Below, piece by piece: positions 1-5,876 of a DNA stretch of 5,876 nucleotides. Both the position numbers and the translations under genes were made by a program. The notes under the pieces are model-generated. The model had not been told where the DNA came from and searched no databases. It was given only the letters and a program-made list of their open reading frames with translations. Numbering within the stretch: the first letter of the stretch is position 1; every line of letters begins with the position of its first letter. The stretch is from JBGPBY01 sp041481485. GTDB lineage: Bacteria; Acidobacteriota; Terriglobia; 20CM-2-55-15. The stretch covers positions 1-5,876 of the forward strand of contig JBGPBY010000467.1 of NCBI GenBank assembly GCA_041481485.1, in the 5' to 3' direction.

Positions 1-92
1 CGGCCACCCTCTCCCGTTGGGAGAGGGATTTCTTGATTGCATCCCTTCACACTTTGTACGACCGCGCGCAATTCACAGTGGGGACGCCGCAC
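1..92. other. Non-coding 3' flank of the opp operon
   Basis: This stretch lies downstream of the oppF stop codon (TAA, read on the minus strand at 95-93). Apart from the hairpin at 7-27 I see no gene, RNA or further repeat here. The plus-strand reading frame that starts at 33 runs on antisense to oppF and has no features of a protein family, so I do not treat it as a gene. What lies to the left of the window is unknown. Confidence 0.6.
7..27. repeat. Perfect 9-bp inverted repeat (hairpin), possible terminator or dispersed repeat
   Basis: CCCTCTCCC (7-15) pairs perfectly with GGGAGAGGG (19-27) around a 3-nt GTT loop. It sits about 65 nt beyond the oppF stop, where an operon terminator would be expected. 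Read in the direction of the operon, however, the hairpin is followed by TGGCCG, not a U-run, so it is not a textbook intrinsic terminator for opp. Read on the plus strand it is followed by T-rich ATTTCTTGATT and would better suit a gene arriving from the left. The CCCTCTCCC-loop-GGGAGAGGG core also resembles dispersed intergenic palindromes seen in many bacterial genomes (recalled, not searched). The structure is directly visible; its function is uncertain. Confidence 0.55.
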
Positions 93-1073
93 TTACAGTT
101 TTTCGATGTGAGGTTGCTGGGGACTGATGCGGATGCAGGCGGCCCAGTGATTGGGCTGAATTTCCTGCAGCGTCGGCTCGGTGATTTTGCACTCCGCGAC
201 GGCCCATGGACAGCGCGTATGGAAGCGGCAGCCTTTGGGAGGGTTAATCGGCGACGGCACATCACCTTCCAGCACCAGGCGCTTGCGTGTGGCTTCTGTC
301 AGGGGATCGGGCAGCGGAACCGCGGAGATCAACGCCTTGGTGTAAGGCATCAGCGGGTTGTCGTAAATCTCAGTGGCCTTTGCCAGTTCCACGAGCTTTC
401 CGAGGTACATCACGGCAACCCGGTCCGATACATGCCGGATCGCGCGAAGATCATGCGAAATAAACAGGTAGGTCAGATTTCGCTCCGACCGCAGCCGCTC
501 CATCAGATTCAGGATCTGCGCCTGAATCGAGACATCGAGCGCGGAAATTGGCTCGTCGGCCACGATGAACTCCGGGTTGGCCGCAATGGCACGAGCGATT
601 CCAATTCTTTGTTGCTGACCGCCGGAAAACTCATGAGGATAGCGCCGCATGAATCGCGGGCTCAGTCCGACCGTTTCCATCAGTTCCCGAATTCGGCCTT
701 CGCGTTCGCCTCCTTTATATAAGCGGAAGGTATCGAGAGGTTCGGACAGGATCTGTGCCACGGTCATCCGCGGATCGAGAGACGAATACGGATCCTGAAA
801 AATTATCTGCAGATGCTGCCGCTGTTTCTGCATTTCCGAATGGGACAGGTGAGCGAGATCTTTGTCGTTGAATCGGACGGTGCCTTTCGTGAGATCGGTC
901 AGGCGCAGGATCGCCCGTCCCATTGTGGACTTTCCGCATCCGGATTCACCGACGAGTCCGACAGTTTCTCCCGCCTGAATGTCCAGATCGATGCCATCGA
1001 CAGCCTGTACGACCTGCCGTCCCTTTCGGAAATGGACCTTCAAATCACGAATGGAGATGAGCGGGTTCGCCAT
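93..1073 (-). CDS. oppF: Oligopeptide ABC transporter ATP-binding protein OppF
   Basis: This is the second of two cytoplasmic ATPases that power peptide uptake, predicted to pair with OppD beneath OppB/OppC. The 326-residue product has a complete nucleotide-binding domain: Walker A GESGCGKS at residues 42-49, Q-loop Q93 in FQDPYSS, ABC signature FSGGQQQR at 149-156, Walker B FIVADE at 169-174 and switch histidine H207. The C-terminal oligopeptide-transporter domain follows, with the hallmark GCRFHTRC motif and cysteines C282, C288, C295 and C313. I chose the ATG at 1073 because it gives the family-typical N-terminus MANPLISIRDL and has AAGGAGGTG directly upstream. An in-frame TTG at 1088 would place that ribosome site inside the gene. 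The start overlaps the end of oppD by 29 nt. No key catalytic residue is missing. OppF rather than DppF is assigned from gene order and from the OppB/OppC tails; substrate range is inferred. Confidence 0.93.
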   Translation of the reverse strand: MANPLISIRDLKVHFRKGRQVVQAVDGIDLDIQAGETVGLVGESGCGKSTMGRAILRLTDLTKGTVRFNDKDLAHLSHSEMQKQRQHLQIIFQDPYSSLDPRMTVAQILSEPLDTFRLYKGGEREGRIRELMETVGLSPRFMRRYPHEFSGGQQQRIGIARAIAANPEFIVADEPISALDVSIQAQILNLMERLRSERNLTYLFISHDLRAIRHVSDRVAVMYLGKLVELAKATEIYDNPLMPYTKALISAVPLPDPLTEATRKRLVLEGDVPSPINPPKGCRFHTRCPWAVAECKITEPTLQEIQPNHWAACIRISPQQPHIEKL

Positions 1074-2040
1074 ACACCTCCTTCGCAAAGTGACACAACG
1101 ATTCGTGGTGCGGAGTGAGCCGGATCAACGGTGGAAATTCCCGCCGGCAAATGTCCTGAACCATGCTGCATCGCGGCGCAAACGGACATCCGTCCGGCAG
1201 ATGCGCCGGATCCGGAGGCAATCCCGGAATCTGATAAAGCGCTCCCCGGGCCGATTTGAGATCGGGCACCGACCTTAGAAGGCCTTTGGTGTAGGGGTTC
1301 CCCGGTCTCGCAAATAACTCCAGAGTCGATGCGCGCTCGAAGATCCTGCCTGCGTACATCACAATAATCGAATCCGTCATGCCCGCCACAACACCGAGGT
1401 CGTGCGTAACAAGAATGACGCTGCTTCGAGTTTCCAATTTGACTTTCTTGATAAGTTCCAGAATCTGCGCCTGAATCGTGACGTCCAGAGCCGTTGTCGG
1501 TTCATCGGCGATCAGCAATTCGGGATTGCACGACAACGCCATCGCGATCATCACGCGCTGGCGCATTCCGCCGGAGAATTCGTGAGGATAGCCGTCGATG
1601 CGCGCTCGGGCATCGGGGATACCCACCAGATCGAGCATTCGGATTGCGTGATCCCGCGCCTCGCGCGCGGAGTGGCCGAGGTGAAGTTCGGTGACCTCCA
1701 TCAGCTGGCGCGAAATGCGCAGGAACGGGTTTAGTGAACTCATGGGATCCTGAAACACCATCCCAATGCGCTTTCCACGGATGTGACGAATTTCCTCTTC
1801 GGAAACTTTCAGCAGATCTTTGCCATCGAAGAACACTTCACCCGCCGCGATACGTCCGGGCGGTGATGGGACAAGTCGAAGAATGGAATGATTGGTGACG
1901 GATTTCCCAGATCCGGATTCTCCGACGATACCCAGCGTTTCACCGCGTTCCAATTCGAAGCTCACGCCATTGACGGCCTTCACGACGCCGTCCTTGGTAT
2001 CGAACCATGTTTCGAGATTGCGAAGCGAAAGCAGACTCAC
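1045..2040 (-). CDS. oppD: Oligopeptide ABC transporter ATP-binding protein OppD
   Basis: This is the first ATPase subunit of the peptide importer, cytoplasmic and bound to the permease EAA loops. The 331-residue product has Walker A GESGSGKS at 40-47, Q-loop Q97 in FQDPMSS, ABC signature FSGGMRQR at 155-162, Walker B LLIADE at 175-180 and switch histidine H213. The C-terminal oligopeptide-transporter domain has GCPFAPRC and cysteines C285, C291, C298 and C316, a spacing compatible with the [4Fe-4S] site described in some Opp/Dpp ATPases. The start is GTG at 2040, whose GTGA overlaps the oppC stop by 4 nt, with GAGG 5 nt upstream. It gives the typical N-terminus MSLLSLRNLETWF. The frame stays open upstream to 2334, but those 98 codons lie antiphase inside oppC and look like no known domain. 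The usual HPYT motif reads NPYT (248-251). All ATPase residues are intact. Confidence 0.94.
   Translation of the reverse strand: MSLLSLRNLETWFDTKDGVVKAVNGVSFELERGETLGIVGESGSGKSVTNHSILRLVPSPPGRIAAGEVFFDGKDLLKVSEEEIRHIRGKRIGMVFQDPMSSLNPFLRISRQLMEVTELHLGHSAREARDHAIRMLDLVGIPDARARIDGYPHEFSGGMRQRVMIAMALSCNPELLIADEPTTALDVTIQAQILELIKKVKLETRSSVILVTHDLGVVAGMTDSIIVMYAGRIFERASTLELFARPGNPYTKGLLRSVPDLKSARGALYQIPGLPPDPAHLPDGCPFAPRCSMVQDICRREFPPLIRLTPHHESLCHFAKEVYGEPAHLHS
1075..1083 (-). promoter_or_regulatory. Ribosome binding site of oppF
   Basis: Read on the minus strand this is AAGGAGGTG, a near-perfect Shine-Dalgarno sequence, lying inside the last codons of oppD. The GGAGG core is only 3 nt from the ATG at 1073, shorter than usual. 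It decides the start at 1073 against the in-frame TTG at 1088. Confidence 0.75.
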
Positions 2041-2942
2041 GAACGCCTCGTTTGTGGATCCAGCGCGTCCCGCAAGCCATCGCCAACAAAGTTGAGCGAG
2101 AAAAGAGTCAGTGCCATCGTGACCCCTGGAAAAATGAGCTGCCAGGGAAACACGGCGATATTTTGAATTCCTTCCGATGCCAGACTCCCCCACGATGCCA
2201 GCGGAGCCTGGACGCCAAGCCCGAGGAACGACAGAAACGATTCGAGCAGCATGACTGCCGGAACCTCCAGCGTCGCATACACGATCACCGGACCCAGCGT
2301 ATTCGGCACCAGGTGTCTCACAATGATTTTCCATTGCCGGACGCCTGTGGCCCGGGCCGCCATGACGAAATCCTGGTTCTTGAGCGAGATCACCTGTCCG
2401 CGGACAATCCGCGCCATGGTCAGCCAGGAGACTGCACCCAGCGCGGCGAACAGCAGAAAAAGCTGTCCCAGTGCGCTATGTCCGCCAAAGAGTGCGAGCA
2501 GAACAATGACGATCATCATGTAAGGAATGGCGAAGAGAATATCGACAAGCCGCATCATGACTTCATCCGTTTTACCGCCGGCATAACCTGCCGTGGCGCC
2601 GTACGCAATGCCGATCACCAGCGACACGAATGTCGAAATGATGCCCACCATCAGAGATATCCGCCCGCCGAGAAGCACGCGCGCGAGCATGTCGCGGCCT
2701 TCGTTATCGGTGCCCATGGGGTGCGTCCACGACGGCGGAAACGATTTCACCAGGTCCGAATCCGGCGGAATGTAGTCATACGTGAAGCCGGTTGCATGAT
2801 AGATCAGCGAGGGGCCCACAATGGCAGACAACGCAATGAAACTGACCACGAGCATTCCGATCACCGCGAGACGATTCTGCAGAAGACGGTGCATGGCTTC
2901 GCGGAACAGGGAATGGCCGGCCACCAGCTCGACGGTAGTCAA
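2037..2942 (-). CDS. oppC: Oligopeptide ABC transporter permease OppC
   Basis: This is an inner-membrane subunit that forms the peptide channel with OppB. The 301-residue product has the OppC architecture. A first membrane segment (about 25-47) follows a short cytoplasmic N-terminus with RLLQNRLAVIG. The periplasmic HPMGTDNEGRD motif (74-84), diagnostic of OppC/DppC-type permeases, comes next, then further segments near 97-120, 132-152 and 158-180. The cytoplasmic EAA coupling loop spans about 191-214 (DFVMAARATG then RHLVPN). Two more hydrophobic segments follow, ending in GDGLRDALDP, close to the E. coli OppC tail as I recall it. The start is TTG at 2942, overlapping the oppB stop as TTGA, with GAGG 8 nt upstream. 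A GTG at codon 7 is a weaker alternative. The gene ends in the GTGA overlap with oppD, so translational coupling is likely on both sides. Confidence 0.94.
   Translation of the reverse strand: MTTVELVAGHSLFREAMHRLLQNRLAVIGMLVVSFIALSAIVGPSLIYHATGFTYDYIPPDSDLVKSFPPSWTHPMGTDNEGRDMLARVLLGGRISLMVGIISTFVSLVIGIAYGATAGYAGGKTDEVMMRLVDILFAIPYMMIVIVLLALFGGHSALGQLFLLFAALGAVSWLTMARIVRGQVISLKNQDFVMAARATGVRQWKIIVRHLVPNTLGPVIVYATLEVPAVMLLESFLSFLGLGVQAPLASWGSLASEGIQNIAVFPWQLIFPGVTMALTLFSLNFVGDGLRDALDPQTRRS
2046..2049 (-). promoter_or_regulatory. Ribosome binding site supporting the GTG start of oppD
   Basis: Read on the minus strand this is GAGG, 5 nt before the GTG at 2040, inside the 3' end of oppC. Together with the GTGA overlap it fixes the oppD start and rules out the long upstream in-frame extension to 2334. 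Confidence 0.65.
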
Positions 2943-3859
2943 TAGCGGATCCTCGGGTCAATGACCGCATAAACAATGTCGACGATCAGGTTGCAGATCA
3001 GAATGGTGATCGAGATGAACGCGACGATGCCCAATATCAGAGGTTCATCGCGATTCAAATTGGCGTTGAGGAAGTAAGTTCCGAGGCCCGGAAGGACGAA
3101 TATCCGCTCGACCACGACGGTGCCCGTAATCAAGCCTGCCAACGCGGGTCCGGTCAACGACACCACAGGGATAATTCCCCCGCGGAAGGCATGACGGAGA
3201 ACGACCGCCGTTTCGGACAGGCCCTTGGCCCGTGCCGTTCGAATGTAGTCGGAGCGCAGCACTTCCAGCATTCCAGAACGGGTGAGCCGCGCGATGTAGG
3301 CCATGTAAATTACAGAAAGAGTCAGCACCGGAAGCACCGCGCTGCGGGTGGCAAATCCATCCCAGCGCGCCGGCGGAAACCAATACAACGTCAGTGAGAA
3401 CAGAAGTACGAAGATGGGCCCCAGCACAAACGTCGGTACCGAGATGCCGACCATCGAGAATGTCATCGACGTGTAGTCCCATTTTGAATTGTGGCGAACC
3501 GCTGCAAATAAGCCGGACGTGATTCCGACCAGCAGCGACAGCGTATACGCCATCAGTCCGACAATTGCCGAAACCGGAAAGGCCCGCCACAGAATCATGT
3601 TCACGGACTGCCCTTCGTATTTCAGGGACGTTCCGAAGTCTCCGCGTGCGGTGTTTGCGATCATGCGTCCGTACTGGACGTACCACGGTTTGTCGAGCCC
3701 GTATTTCACACGCAGGTTTTGTTCGATCGCGGGCGGAAGCCGTTTTTCACTCGTGTAGAAATTTCCCGGGGCAAGGCGGATCAATCCCCAGGTCAGAGAT
3801 ACGACGATCAGGACCAGCGGAAATGTCGTGAGCAGGCGGCGGACAATAAATTTCAGCAT
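2939..3859 (-). CDS. oppB: Oligopeptide ABC transporter permease OppB
   Basis: This is the inner-membrane channel partner of OppC. The 306-residue product starts MLKFIVRRLLTTFP, the classic OppB/DppB opening, followed by the first membrane segment (about 9-29). A periplasmic stretch has KYGLDKPWYVQYG (52-64) and RGDFGTSL (72-79). Further membrane segments lie near 95-121, 132-160, 174-194, 229-250 and 274-297. The EAA loop that docks the ATPases is DYIRTARAKGL through RHAFRGGIIPV (204-232), where the common RNA(L)IP reads RGGIIP. The C-terminus YAVIDPRIRY nearly matches the E. coli OppB ending as I recall it (YAVIDPKIRY), favouring Opp over Dpp. The start at 3859 shares one base with the oppA stop (TGATG). 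No clear Shine-Dalgarno is present, so reinitiation after oppA is likely. An in-frame ATG at 3892 would add 11 atypical residues and lacks a ribosome site. Confidence 0.94.
   Translation of the reverse strand: MLKFIVRRLLTTFPLVLIVVSLTWGLIRLAPGNFYTSEKRLPPAIEQNLRVKYGLDKPWYVQYGRMIANTARGDFGTSLKYEGQSVNMILWRAFPVSAIVGLMAYTLSLLVGITSGLFAAVRHNSKWDYTSMTFSMVGISVPTFVLGPIFVLLFSLTLYWFPPARWDGFATRSAVLPVLTLSVIYMAYIARLTRSGMLEVLRSDYIRTARAKGLSETAVVLRHAFRGGIIPVVSLTGPALAGLITGTVVVERIFVLPGLGTYFLNANLNRDEPLILGIVAFISITILICNLIVDIVYAVIDPRIRY
2951..2954 (-). promoter_or_regulatory. Ribosome binding site supporting the TTG start of oppC
   Basis: Read on the minus strand this is GAGG, 8 nt before the TTG at 2942 and inside the last codons of oppB. 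It supports a rare TTG start that overlaps the oppB stop as TTGA. No ATG is nearby that keeps the conserved OppC N-terminus. Confidence 0.6.
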
Positions 3860-5676
3860 CAGGGTTTCGCTGCCGGCTCGGGATCGTTCCATTTGGTTCG
3901 ATCATGTTCGATGTAGACAAACTTCCACGCGAAAATGGATCCTGGATTTGGATACATTCCTTTGACGTAGGGCTTCTTGACCCAGTCGGTAGAGGTGACC
4001 CAGATCGGGATGACAGCTCCGGAATCAAGCAGTTGCTGTTCGGCTTCGGCCATCTTTCGAAAGCGTTCCATGGGATCCCGCGTGCGGTTGGCGTCGTCCA
4101 GTTTGTCCGAGTAGCTCTTTTCCCACCACCCGGTTCCATTGTTGCCGGTTGGAGTCTGAAACAAACTGAGAAACGTGTAGGGATCCATGTAATCACCGAA
4201 CCAACCCGAACGTGAGAGTCCCTGATATTCCAGCTTGTTCCGCGATGTAAAAAAGGTCCGCGTCTCCATGTTTTTGATCGGAACGGTAATGCCGAGATTT
4301 TGTTTCCACTGAGACTGCAAAAGCTCGGCGACCTGCCGCCACGGATCCGCATTGTTGTAGGTATATTCGACTTTCTCGATCGGGAACTTTGCCGGATCGA
4401 AATTGCCTGCCGCGTCGCGGAACCCGGCTTCGGCGAGAAGTTCCTTTGCGCGTTTTGGATCGAACGAATCTCCTTTGACTGTGGGATAGCCCGGATAAAT
4501 TCCGCCCGGGATGAAAACGTTCAGAGGCTTGGCCACGCGGCGGAATTTTGCCAATACCTCGCGGTCGATCGACAGGCTGAAAGCTTTGCGCACCCGGATG
4601 TCATTCATCGGCGGACGCGTGGTGTTGATCTGAACGTAAAAATTCCCCTCTTCGGGGGCATCCATGTAGTCCTTGAGCGGACGAATGAAATCGTTCCAGG
4701 GCAGCGGCACGCAGTGGTTTTCCAATGCGTCGACGGCGCCGGCCTTGTACAGATTCATCATGGTTGTCGTGTCTTCGGCTGGATAAAAGCGGATCTCCTG
4801 AAGCCGTACGTTTGCGGCATCCCAATACATCGGATCCCTGACGGCGACGATGCGATCGTACGGCACCGCTTCGGTCAGGTGAAACGGCCCGCTGGTGACG
4901 ATGTTCTTCGGATGGATCCAATCGGAGTTGCCATACTTTTCGATGGCCTTTCGCGGAACAACCATAAAGAACTGATGCGCCATCATGCCGAGAAAATAGG
5001 GCGCGGATTGAGTCAGGGTGTAGCGCACGGTCAGCGGATCGAGTGCCTCTGCGCCGACATCTTCGGGGCGAATCAGTACGTACTCTTTGCCGGGTTCGGG
5101 TTTTGCATCCGCGGGAACGAAACGGCGGGCGTGAGTGGCCGGATCGAGTTCGAACTGTCCCGTGGCTTTGTTTCGAACAAAGGATCCGCCGGAGTTGTAT
5201 CCTTCAGCGTTAAGAATCGGATATGCGATGTAGGCATACTCCGCTGCCAATTTCGGATTCAACCCGCGCCGCAGCGACCAGACGAAATCTTCCGAAGTGA
5301 TGGGATTGCCGTCGGAAAATCGCGCCGTCGGCCGCAGATGAAAAGTGAATTGTGTGAAGTCGCTGTTGATGTCCCACTTGTCGGCAATTCCCGGATAAGG
5401 ACCCATCGTCTTCGGATCGTAGATGACGAGGCCTTCATACAACGCCATGTAAATACGCGCTTCGACAAGGCCCGTGCCAATTTGCGGATCCAGAGACTGC
5501 GGTTCCGGCCCGGAGATATACCGCATGGTCTGGCCGCGCGGCGGATCCGTTTTCCCAAAATATCCGGAGTCTGCCTGGCCAGCGACGCAGCCCTGCAGCG
5601 CCAGTCCGAGCATTAATAATGTTGCTGCTGATTTCACGGCCCCGAAGTTAACAGATGCGAACGACAGCCGCAACAT
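3859..5676 (-). CDS. oppA: Oligopeptide-binding lipoprotein OppA (solute-binding protein family 5)
   Basis: This is the extracytoplasmic receptor that captures peptides and hands them to OppB/OppC. The product is about 605 residues. The signal peptide has a hydrophobic core ATLLMLGLAL and a lipobox-like LQGC with C30 as the predicted lipidated residue, so membrane anchoring is likely. Family-5 features follow: SLDPQ near 61-65, DGNPITSEDFVWSLRR (122-137), TSGPF (261-265), DIRVRKAFSLSIDR (359-372) and SRSGWFGDYMDP (488-499). D495 aligns with E. coli OppA D419, which binds the peptide amino group; R489 aligns with R413. E. coli C417 is F493 here, so that disulfide is absent. Residues about 156-214 contain some 35-40 residues more than E. 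coli OppA. I chose the ATG at 5676 because AGGAG lies 2 nt upstream. GTG at 5637 (MKSAATLLML) and TTG at 5712 are alternatives. The stop overlaps the oppB start by 1 nt. Confidence 0.92.
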   Translation of the reverse strand: MLRLSFASVNFGAVKSAATLLMLGLALQGCVAGQADSGYFGKTDPPRGQTMRYISGPEPQSLDPQIGTGLVEARIYMALYEGLVIYDPKTMGPYPGIADKWDINSDFTQFTFHLRPTARFSDGNPITSEDFVWSLRRGLNPKLAAEYAYIAYPILNAEGYNSGGSFVRNKATGQFELDPATHARRFVPADAKPEPGKEYVLIRPEDVGAEALDPLTVRYTLTQSAPYFLGMMAHQFFMVVPRKAIEKYGNSDWIHPKNIVTSGPFHLTEAVPYDRIVAVRDPMYWDAANVRLQEIRFYPAEDTTTMMNLYKAGAVDALENHCVPLPWNDFIRPLKDYMDAPEEGNFYVQINTTRPPMNDIRVRKAFSLSIDREVLAKFRRVAKPLNVFIPGGIYPGYPTVKGDSFDPKRAKELLAEAGFRDAAGNFDPAKFPIEKVEYTYNNADPWRQVAELLQSQWKQNLGITVPIKNMETRTFFTSRNKLEYQGLSRSGWFGDYMDPYTFLSLFQTPTGNNGTGWWEKSYSDKLDDANRTRDPMERFRKMAEAEQQLLDSGAVIPIWVTSTDWVKKPYVKGMYPNPGSIFAWKFVYIEHDRTKWNDPEPAAKP

Positions 5677-5678
5677 TA

Positions 5679-5683
5679 CTCCT
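5679..5683 (-). promoter_or_regulatory. Probable ribosome binding site of oppA
   Basis: Read on the minus strand this is AGGAG followed by TA and the ATG at 5676. The 2-nt spacer is short, so the start is not certain. The competing GTG at 5637 has only a weak CGGGG upstream, and the TTG at 5712 has no recognisable site. All three starts keep the lipobox cysteine and the mature protein unchanged. Confidence 0.45.
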
Positions 5684-5760
5684 GAGGAACTCCCGGATGC
5701 TGGTGATCGCAACTGGTGAGCGGTTTATGAAGCTGCGAAGGAATGTGAGTCCCCAATGTA

Positions 5761-5847
5761 GGGGCGGGGGGTGGGCGGCCCCCCGTGGGGGGGGTGGGGG
5801 GCCCGGGATTGTTGGGGGGGGTATGCCGCCCCCGCAGGGGGGGGGGG
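5761..5847 (+). repeat. G-run-rich low-complexity tract
   Basis: The plus strand has repeated G-runs: 4 and 6 at 5761-5771, 8 at 5787-5794, 6 at 5796-5801, 8 at 5814-5821 and 11 at 5837-5847. Small C-run/G-run hairpins are interspersed, with CCCCCC at 5779-5784 facing G8 and CCCCC at 5829-5833 facing G11. The pattern could form G-quadruplexes on paper. It is abruptly unlike the rest of the window and sits at its edge. Low-quality base calls, or a homopolymer-damaged copy of a GC-rich intergenic palindrome, are at least as likely as real biology. Confidence 0.6.
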
Positions 5848-5876
5848 CCGTGCGGGACACCCTCACCGCGCCCCCC

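Larger units (their letters stand above)
5677..5876. other. Non-coding leader upstream of oppA
   Basis: This 200-base stretch would have to hold the operon promoter. Between 5677 and 5760 the composition is ordinary, but no convincing sigma-70 promoter is visible on the minus strand. The best TTG-type -35 (near 5757) has only a CATAAA-like partner at a spacing of about 21 nt, which is too long. Beyond 5760 the sequence is a G-run-rich tract. The short proline-rich frame across it (5648-5866, minus) is a product of the C-runs and not a gene. Confidence 0.5.

Noticed and set aside
33..722. Plus-strand open frame of 229 codons opposite oppF
   Set aside because: It is antisense to intact oppF, without a ribosome site or domain signal.
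2041..2334. 98-codon N-terminal extension of oppD
   Set aside because: It lies in a second frame inside oppC and resembles no domain. The GTG at 2040 with GAGG and the GTGA overlap is the better start.
2007..2945. Plus-strand open frame of 312 codons opposite oppC
   Set aside because: It is a His/Arg/Gln-rich shadow of oppC codons, with no family features, on the wrong strand.
3860..3892. Upstream ATG for oppB adding 11 residues
   Set aside because: The added MERSRAGSETL is atypical for the family and has no Shine-Dalgarno. MLKFIVRRLL at 3859 matches the usual OppB start.
4300..5616. Long plus-strand open frame (438 codons) opposite oppA
   Set aside because: It lies fully antisense to a well-supported gene, has no recognisable domain or upstream ribosome site, and its length follows from the codon bias of the real gene.
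5648..5866. Minus-strand proline-rich open frame of 72 codons at the right edge
   Set aside because: The Pro/Gly content comes from C-runs in the low-complexity tract, and the frame overlaps the oppA start.
1..5876. Search for CRISPR arrays, tRNA/rRNA genes, insertion sequences, toxin-antitoxin or phage genes
   Set aside because: None seen. The window is essentially filled by five contiguous transporter genes, and the two non-coding ends are short and show no such signatures.

Overview
The window carries one complete minus-strand operon for an oligopeptide ABC importer, in the order oppA-oppB-oppC-oppD-oppF. This is the same order as the classical enterobacterial opp operon. Transcription runs from right (about 5.7 kb) to left (about 0.1 kb). 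The five genes fill roughly 95% of the window and all look intact. The coding sequence is moderately GC-rich by eye, and the binding protein has a lipoprotein-type signal peptide next to an Opp-type transporter. I would guess a Gram-negative environmental bacterium; Acidobacteriota is one candidate, but this rests on general sequence feel and is low confidence.

Layout, right to left. 5677-5876 is a non-coding leader. Its outer 115 bases are an extreme G-run-rich tract that may be poor-quality sequence or a degraded intergenic repeat. 3859-5676 is a family-5 solute-binding lipoprotein (OppA-like). 2939-3859 and 2037-2942 are the two permeases (OppB, OppC). 1045-2040 and 93-1073 are the two ATPases (OppD, OppF). 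1-92 is non-coding and holds a perfect 9-bp hairpin at its outer edge.

The genes work as one machine. The lipid-anchored binding protein captures peptides outside the inner membrane and delivers them to the OppB/OppC channel. OppD and OppF hydrolyse ATP to drive uptake. Every junction overlaps (1, 4, 4 and 29 nt), and the OppC and OppD starts are TTG and GTG embedded in the upstream stop, so translational coupling is likely.

I found no previously undescribed system. Points worth a second look are a strong excess of GGATCC/GATC, an insertion of about 35-40 residues in the binding protein, four-cysteine C-terminal clusters in both ATPases, and window ends that look like pieces of the same dispersed repeat next to possibly unreliable sequence.
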